From NCBI GenBank assembly GCA_030041385.1, contig JASHNY010000171.1, forward strand, positions 1 through 64,000: 64,000 bases of DNA, written 5' to 3'. Below the pieces are notes generated by a model. It was not told where the DNA came from. It saw only the letters and a list, made by a program, of their open reading frames with translations, and ran no database searches. This document shows positions 52,965 to 61,900 of this stretch, in pieces; position 1 is the first letter of the stretch; each line of letters begins with the position of its first letter. Both the position numbers and the translations under genes were made by a program. The stretch is from Alphaproteobacteria bacterium (GTDB lineage: Bacteria; Pseudomonadota; Alphaproteobacteria; ATCC43930; CGMCC-115725).

Positions 52965-52974
52965 TCGCGACACG

Positions 52975-55900
52975 TCAAATCTGGACGCGGATGCACAGGT
53001 TGGGGTTCCGCTGCAGCGCATCCTGAGCGAGATAGTTGACGAAATCGCCAACCCAGTCGGGCGAGCCGTTATCCGAGACCGAGTCGGTCTGGCGGTCCGA
53101 CACGGCCCACGAGATCGTCGGCACCGGACCCGGCGGCTGGCCGCGGTGGTCGATGAAGACGACCTGGCCGTTCATCGCGATTTCCGGCGCGTTGGTGTAA
53201 TCGACATCGACGTCCAGATCGCGCTCGAACGGGTTGAGGCGATTGCCGGGCGTGCTCGCCGCCAGCGTGTCCGTGGTCAGGGTGATCTCGGTGCGGGCAT
53301 AGATGCCGTTGCCGTCGATCGCATCGCCCGAGCTCACAGTGACGCTGCCGCCGGCCATGATGTTGTTGAAGGCGATGCCGCCTTCGCCGAATACATCCGA
53401 CCACTGACCCGGCGCCGGCCACGGGCCTGGACCCGGCCACGGCCCTAGCCAAGGACCCGGACCCGGCCAAGGACCCGGACCCGTCCAAGGACCCGGACCC
53501 GGGCCCGGCCCATACCACGGACCGGCGCCGAAGAAATACGGCGGCGGACCCGGCGGGTGTCCCGGCACCGGCGGGCATGGCGGATAGGTGACCGTATAAG
53601 AGCCGGCCGGCAGCCCCTGCCAATGCGGCGGCGGCACGTTGGGCGGCACCGGCACCGTCAGCAGCCCGGCCACGTCATCTTCCAGTGTGGTGACCAGATT
53701 GCCGAGATTGGTCGGCGCGACCGTCACCACGTACTGGGCATGGGTCATGTCGTAGAGCGTATAGCTGAGCCCGTAGAGGACGGCCGGCATGTTCACCGGC
53801 TGCTGATGCGTCAGCCCGAGCTGCAGATAGTAGAGGTTACCCAGCGCCGGCCAGAGATAGGGCTCGGTCGCATACAGGTTCGGGCCGTTATAATTGGGAT
53901 CGCTGCGGGTCGGCGGGACGATCCCGGCCGAGGTGACGGAGACGTTGCCGCCGGCTGCCAGATCGGTGAAGGCCACGCCGACCCCGCTGATGCTGGCATT
54001 GCCGCCGGCGAAAACCGAGCCGTCATAGGCCTCGATCTGCGCATCGGGAACGCCGAGCACGAACCCGTCGGCCGAGGTCACGGCGAGATTGCCGCCCGCC
54101 GCCAACAGCCTGAAGGTGATTGTGCCGGTGCCCGACAGCGACAGGTCGCCGCCGCCCGTGGCCGCCACGATGTTGGTGACGCCGCCCGCTTCGGTCGTGA
54201 TCGATCCGGCCGCCGTGGTCGCCGCCGCCAGGGTCGGCACCTCGATGTCCTGCCCGGCGGTGAGGGAGATGCCGCCGCCGGTAGACATGATGCTGGGCAC
54301 GAAGATCGAGAACGCCGAGTCGGCCGTTACGGTGCCGCCGGCGGTCACCGAATTGATGATGATTTCGCCGGCATAGGGATCGGCGAGCGAGAGCGGCCCA
54401 TCCGAGGTCAGACTGACCGTCCCGCCTGCGGTCAGCGTCATCATCGCGACGCCGTCGCCGGCGAAATCAGCGTTGCCGCCGGCCGTGGCAGTGACCCCCA
54501 GCACATCGGCGGTGCCGGAGACGACCGCGATGCTGCCGCCCGCCGTCAGCGTCGTGAACAGGATCTCGCCGCCCGAGGTGAAACTCATCGAGCCGCCGCT
54601 CGTCGCGGTGTCGAGAGTGGTCGTGCCGGCCGCGGTCGAGGTGATGTCGCCGGCGGCAGCGAGCGTCGGGATCGCGATATTGCCGTTGGTCGCGGTGAGG
54701 CCGATCGAACCCGCGGTCGAAGTCACCGACGGTATCGCGATCGAATCGTAGGCGGCGATCGTCACCGTGCCGGTGGCGGAAACGTAGTCGGCGATGGAAA
54801 CCTCGCCCGCCACCGCGTCGGTGGCCGAGGTCGGGCCGGTCGCGTCGATTGCCGTGGTGCCGCCGGCCGTCACCGAGGTGAGCGATACGCCGACGCCGCT
54901 AACCGACACATTGCCGCCCGCGGTCAGGTTCTCGCCGAGAATGTCCCCGTGGTGCGATGTCAGCGACACCGCGCCGGTTGCCACCATATTGCCGAAGCTG
55001 ATGGTGCCGCCCGCGGTCAACGACGCCGAGGCGCTGTCGGTGCTGACGAGGTAGAGCGTTCCGCCGACATTGACGGTGATTGCGTTCCCGGCATCGACCG
55101 TCGTCAGTGTGGCATTGCCGCCGGCGTCGATCGTGACGTTGCCGTTGGTCGCGTCGATCGTGGTGCCGGTGAGATCGCCGGCGGCATCCACCAGCACGTT
55201 CTGGGCGGCATCGATCGTGCCGAACGTCAGATTGTTTGCGCCGAACAGGTTGACGCTGCCGGTATCGGCCACGACCGAGGCGGCATCGATGCCGTCGGCG
55301 ACATAGAGCCAGATGTCGCCCGTCGTCGCGGTTGCCGTCAACGTGCCGGGATCGACCGAAACCGCGAGCGTGCTCGAGCCGATGCCGGTCCCCGCCAAAA
55401 TATTCACATCGGCACCGGTGCCGGTCAGCATGATGTTGTAGGGCTGGCCGTCACCGTTGCCGAGCACCGAGCCGGCGGCATCCAGGTTGATCGCCAGGCC
55501 GGGGCCAAAGCTGCTCTCGACCGCGCCGAGCACGATATTGCCCTGGGTCGTCGTCAGGCTTACTTCGCCGCCGCCGATGATATCGCTGCCGGCACCCATG
55601 ACGATCGAGGCGGAATTTATGGTGATCGCGCCACCGCTGGTGACCTGGCCGCCGGTGCCGGTCGTGAATGCCCCGCCGCTCTGCAAATCGATATTGCCGT
55701 CGGTCGAAGACAGGGTCTCGACCGCAAGGTTGAGGGCAGCATTGACGGAGAGTTCGCCCGTGGTCGACAGCGTGGTGATCTGCAATCCCGTCGGGCTGTC
55801 GAAATAGGCGGCGGCGGCAACGCCGCTCAGCGTGTCGCTCGCCCCCATCGACACCGCCAGCGGCAACAACGACGTGCCGATATTGCCGTTGCCGTTGTTG

Positions 55901-58900
55901 GCGTTGAGGGCCGCCGCGGCGCCGGAGCCGAGCAGTTCGACATTCAACGGATCGCCGTTGCCGAAAATGTTGCCGGCACTGGCCAGCGTCACGGCAGTGC
56001 CGTTCGACAGACCGCTTTCCAACAGGCCGAGCACCATGTCGCCCTGCAATGTGGTGACGCCGATGGCGCCGCCGGCGTTCAGCGTGCCGCCGCTATCCAT
56101 CGTCAATGACGTGCCGGCGGTGACGGTGATGTTGCCGTCGGCCTGGAAGGTGGCGCCGCCCCCGATCGTCACCGTGGTGGCGGCGGTGGCGGTGATGTCG
56201 GTGGCCGCTTCGACTGAAACCCCCGCCTGTACCGTCAGGCTGGCGTCAGCGGTCAGCGTGACCGACGCATCGTCCGACTTGATGAAAATCGGATTGTTGT
56301 CGAGATCGAGCGAATCGATCACCAGTGTGCCGGTGACCGCGTCGTTGGCGGTGATGTTCACCGCGCCGACCGAATCGATGCTCTTCTTGATCTCGATCGG
56401 GCTCGACGCGGTGATGTTTGTCGTGCCGCCGGAAACGACACCGTCGGGATTGGAGGTGAAGCTGCCGCCGATGTCGAGCCCGCCGGTGTTGTCCACCCAG
56501 GTGCTGCCGGCCGTCGATTGCGCCTCGATTGTGCCGACCTCGGTTTTGATATGCGTGTCGGCCGTGCCGATATTGCCGGAGGCGAACAGCAGCACGTTGC
56601 CGGACAGCACGTTGTAGCCGCCGGTGCCGTTGTAGATGTTGCCGTCGGGCGCGGCGATGAAGGCGGAATCGGCTGCGCCCAGCGCGCCGGTGACGCTGAT
56701 CGTGTCGAGCAGCAGATCGCCGGTCGTCTGCGTGAGATAAATGCCGAGCGTGTCGCTTGAGGCGGTCAGCATGCCGCCCAGCCCGGCATCGTACTTGCCG
56801 TCCGCGGCCTGGCTGATGATGCCGAGCGAGGCTCCGGGGGCGCCGATGCCGCCGGCCACGGCCACGAGGTCGATGTTGTTGCCGAAGACCGCGGGTGCGG
56901 GGCCGACGGCGGGGTCCTCGACGATCGAGAACGCCGCCTGCAGGTACACATCGCCGCTGTCGGACTGGATCTGGCTGACGGTCAGATCGCCGGCGGTTTG
57001 CGAAATCCAGATGTTGCCCTCGGCCAACGCCGTCACCGTGCCGGAGGCGTCGATGTCGAGATAATCGGCCGGCGTGCCCGCAGAACCGATCGTGCCGTTC
57101 ATCGCATCGAGCGAGATGTCGCCCGCCTGGATCTTGGTGAAGGTATTGTTTTCGGCGCTGAGGATCGAGTTGTAGGCGCTGAGGTAGACATTTCCGCCGG
57201 CCGAGAACACCGATTCGATGTTCAGGTTGCCGGAACCGTAGCCCGCCACCTCGGCGATGTTGATGACCTGCTGCGCGCTCGCCGACAACCCGCCGGCCCC
57301 GACCTGGTCGAGGGTGATCGGGTTCGAATCGACGGTGCCGTCGGTGCCGACCGAGTAGCTGCCGATCGCACCGTTCGCCGCTTCCAGCAGCACGTAGTTG
57401 CCGCGCAGGTTGGTGACGCCGGAACCGGCGGCGTCGAGGATGCTGCCTTGGCCTTCGATGCGGATTTGCGCGCCGACCGTCGTGTCGCCCGCGGTGATCT
57501 GGCCGATGTTGATGTCGCCGACATTGGAATTGAGCAGCACGCTTTCGCCGGCGGTGATGTTGAGCTTGCCGGTCATGTCGGCCGTGAGCGGCTCGATCTG
57601 GGCGACCTCGATATTGGTGATCACCGGCGCCTTGCCCGGCGTGATCTGGATGGCGATCGGGTCGGTCTGGGTGCCTTCGTTCTGGATCAGGTCGCTTTGA
57701 GACAGCGTGATGACCTGTCCGGTGACCGCGGCGACCGTGTAGGTGAGGCCGTCGCTGGTCGAATTGAGGTTGGAGCCGGTGATCTGCAGCAATTGGCCGA
57801 CCGCGAACCCGTCGGTGACCCAGTTGCCGCCGTCGGTGCGGGTGATTGTGGCGCCGCCCGATGTGGTGCTGGCGGCAAAGATCACATCGGCGCTGACCGT
57901 GGCGCCGGTCGCCTGGAAGCTCGGGTCGAGCACGACGGGCGCCACCGTCACCGCCTCGTTGGTCTCGCTGGCGACGAGCGAGGTGGTGCCGGCCGCGCCG
58001 GTCGAAACCAGGGTCAGGACCGTGTCGCTAGAGTTGATCGCGGCGATCTCGTAGAACAAATTGCCGTTGGTGGCGTTCTGGGTGGTGCTGCCCTGAACGG
58101 TGATCATGTCGCCGACGGCCAGCCCGCTCCAGGTGCCGCCATCGACCCGGGTGATCTGGTTGGTCGCGGCATTGAAATCGACCGTCGCCGCGATCGGCTC
58201 GGCGCCGAGGAACTGCACGTCCTGGCGCTGTGCCGCGGCAAGCGCCACTTGTTCCTGGGTCGTGAACGTCACCGGCGGCGTCGACACGTCGATGTTGAGG
58301 CTCTGGCCGTTGTCGCCGACGCTCCCTTCGGTCAACAGCGTGACGTTGTTGGCGACGATGTTCGGATTGTAGATGACGACCTGGGTGCTGGTGACCTCCT
58401 TGAGCAGCCCGGCGCTCAGCGGGTAGTAGAGGCTGTTTTCCGACCATTCGGGTATCGTCGCCGCCAGCGCGTTGGTCTCGTTGGTGGTCGGCTTGTAGAC
58501 GAAACTCGGGTTGTACGTGTCGGGCGTGAAGCTGGTGTCGTTCTCGGTCACATAGGTGCCGCCGGCCCCGAACGTCGCGTTGAGCGCCACATATTCCGCA
58601 GCATCCTGGTTGTTGAGGGTCTGGATAGCGGTCTGGATCTGGCTCGCATCGAGGCCCTGGCCGGCGTAATAGTTTTGGTAATAGGCGGTCTGCGCTGCAG
58701 TCAGGTAATTGCCGTTCGGTATCAGGCTCGGATCGAAGGTCGCGCCGCCATCGGTCTGCAGATGGCGGAACTGCCAATAGGTTTGATACTCCTGCTGCAT
58801 CGCCGACACGTAGGACGCGATCGTGTTGGCAACCGTCTGGGCGTACCCGGTCTGCTGGGTCAGCCCGAGCTCGCTCCACACGGTGTCGATCAAATCCTGC

Positions 58901-61900
58901 TCGGTGCGCTGGTCAACCGTGCCGGTCTGGTTGGCATTGATCAGGCTGCCGTTCGGCACGTCGAGCCAGACATCGCCGGGGGTGGTGATGGAGTTGACCT
59001 GAAGGTTGCCGGTTTCGTCCTCGATATAGACATCGGTCTGGGCGGTGACGGTCAGGCTGTCCTGCATGGTCGCGTCGGAGGTGTTGACCAGCAGCGGCGC
59101 GGCGGTGCCGCCGCCGATGCCGCCCGCGGTCGAGGCCAGGCTGATCGCCCCGCCCGACACCAGGCCCTGCCCGCCTTGCGCGACGTCGATATTGCCCTCG
59201 GCGCTGAGGGTGATGGCGCCGAGGGTTTGCGTGACGACCTGGTCGACCGGCAGGGTTCCCGCGGCCTGGCTGATGTTGATGATCCCGCTTGCGGTCACCG
59301 CATTGAGCCCGGCGGTCGCCGTGCCGCCGACATTCACCTGCAGCGGCACCGTCGCCGTGCCGATGCCGTCCTGCGCCGACAAGACGACCTGGCTGCCGCC
59401 CACCGACCCGCTCGCGCCGCCCTGCAGGATCGACCCCTGCGTGGTGATCGAGGTGGTGCCGCTCGGGTTGGAGATCGGGCCGTTGACGACGACATTGCCT
59501 TCCGAATTGATCGTCACACCGCCGGAATCGTAGCCGATGAACTGGATGCCGATCGGGCGCGCCGCCGAGATGTCCTGGTTGAACAGCTCGACCGTGCCCG
59601 CCACCGCCTCGAACTGCACCGTGTAGGTGGTGCCGCCGTACCAGCTCGTCGATGTGTTGGTGATCGGCGCATAGGTCGTCAGGCTTTCGGTGATGGTCTG
59701 CGACGAGAACGCGTAGGGATCGTTGACGTAATTGTCGGCCGGGTTGCCGAGGTAGTAGTAGGGGCCGGCACCCTCCAGCACCGGCGTGCCGAGCGCTATC
59801 GTCGTGTCCCAGGTGAAGCTGCTGCTGCCGGTCGGAATGATGCCGGCCCAGTTGCTCTGCACCTCGGTGGTCGAAAGCTGTTCCTCGTACGAAACGCCGA
59901 CCGTCCACGCATAGCGCCAGTTGCTGACCGGCGCATAGGTGAAACTGTCGGACATGCTGACGGCCGCATAGGTCGTCGTGTTGTCGCCATAACCGACGGT
60001 TTCTGTCACCTCGCCGTTGTTGACCTGGTACAGCGTGACGTAACTGTTGTACGTGGTGCCGTTGATGACCCGCGGCGTGGTGTCGTCGATCAGCAGGGTG
60101 CCCATCCCGGGCGCCGACACGTCGAGCGTGTTGACCTCGAGGGCATAGTTGGTCTGGTTGTCGATATTGACGTCGGCGTAGCCGCCCTGGACGATGATCT
60201 GACCATTGGCGGTGTTGACGATCTGCCCGGTCAGCTCGATGTCGCCGCCGCTCGCCTTGATCGAGCTGATCTGGATCTGCTTGCTGATCGGGTCGAAATA
60301 GACCGTGAAGTTGCTGTTGGATTCGTTGACCAGCAGTTGCGGCGTGGTCGCGCCGGAATGAAGGATCGCTGCGATGTCGTTGTCGGTCTGCACCTGCGGC
60401 AGGGTCAAATCGTAATCGGTCTGGCCGCTCTGGATGACGCCGTCGACATCGATGACATCGGCGATGACGACGATCTTGCTGGCAAAGATCTCCTGCTGCC
60501 CGTTCGGCAATTGCGAGAGCAGCGTCTGGACCGCCTGCGCCGACGCCTCGGCGACGTAGGGCGCGGTCTGCCCGGGATTGTTCGGGTCATAGGACCCGGT
60601 GGTGATCCCGGCCCATGCGGTGTAGGGCGTATCACCGGTCGGAAAGACCTCGCTCGGCTGGTCGAACAGGTACTCGCCGCCGGTCGTGACCGTAAGGTTG
60701 GCGGCGATCACCGGTCCGTTCATGTTGATGTTGCCGAGGCTGTCAGCGTCGGTAGCCGTCTTGGTGGCAAAGGTCACGTCGGTCGTCGGCGCATCGATGC
60801 CGACCCCGCCATCCTCGAGCGACACCAGCGTGATGTCGGGCCAGGTGTATTGCGTGCCGTGGGTGTTGTTGTACTCGGTCACGTCGAGCGTGTTTTCGAT
60901 CGTAATCACCGGCGTCGACGTGCTCGGGTTTGGAACCGCCGCAAACCCCGCACTGCTGGCGGTGAACCCCGACAGGGGCGAACCCGCGTTCTGGTTGCGC
61001 TGGTTGAGCGCGCCGATGTTTTTCTGGTCCTGGGTGGTGATCTGGCTGTTGGTGGTCCACAAATCGCCGTTGAAATACATCCCGCCATTGTCGGCCGGGA
61101 TGGTGATGCCATAGATGTTGAGAAAGGCCGGCGTGTTGTTGGTGATCGTGACGCTGGCGTCGCTCGGCGCGATGAACGATCCGCTGCCGGCGAGCTCGCT
61201 GCCGACGACCCAGATGCGGCCGGCATCGGCGACTATCGGCGCGACATTGACCGCCATCTGGTAGCCGGTGGTACCCTCGGGCGTGCCGCCCGGCGTCTCC
61301 GTCGGCAGATTGTCGGCGGCGATCTCCGCCTCGTCCTGGTTGATCTGGTTCTGGTAGAATTGCTGCAACAGCGGCGTGTTGGCGCCGTATTCGTTGAGCA
61401 ATTGCTCGTCGCGAGTGATCTCGGCGGCCAGCGTGTTGGCGATCGTCTGATAGGTCGACTGGAAGGTGATCCCCGGGCTCGCCGTGTAGCTGGTGATCTG
61501 CCCGGTGGCGTCGTTCCACCCGGTCAGGTCGAGCGACAGGTTGCGGTTGATGCCGGTTTCGACCGTGCCGTCATTGGTGATGACCGAGTTGGCCAGGTAG
61601 AGCGTGTTGGTGTTGGCGTATTGCGCCAGCGCGCCGCCGCCGAGCGCGCTCAGGATCGAGCCCGACAGGTCGCTGACCCAGCTTTCGGCCTTGGCCTGCG
61701 TCGTCACCTGGTCGTCGCCGAACAGATCGGTATAGAGGTTCGCCGTTCCGCCGCTTTCGGCCAGTGCCCCCTGGTCGATATTGATCAGGTCGGTCTGGAT
61801 CAGATAGCCGGTGGCGTGAATGCTGCTGATCGGGATCGCCGAGCCGGCAAACCCGTCATAGGTCGAGGTCAGTACGTACTGGTCGGTATCGTAATTGGTG

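Noticed and set aside
53403..53522. Possible CRISPR-like array from regularly spaced GGACCCGG units
   Set aside because: There are no unique spacers, the units are far too short and the stretch is in frame in a coding region as GPGPW repeats.
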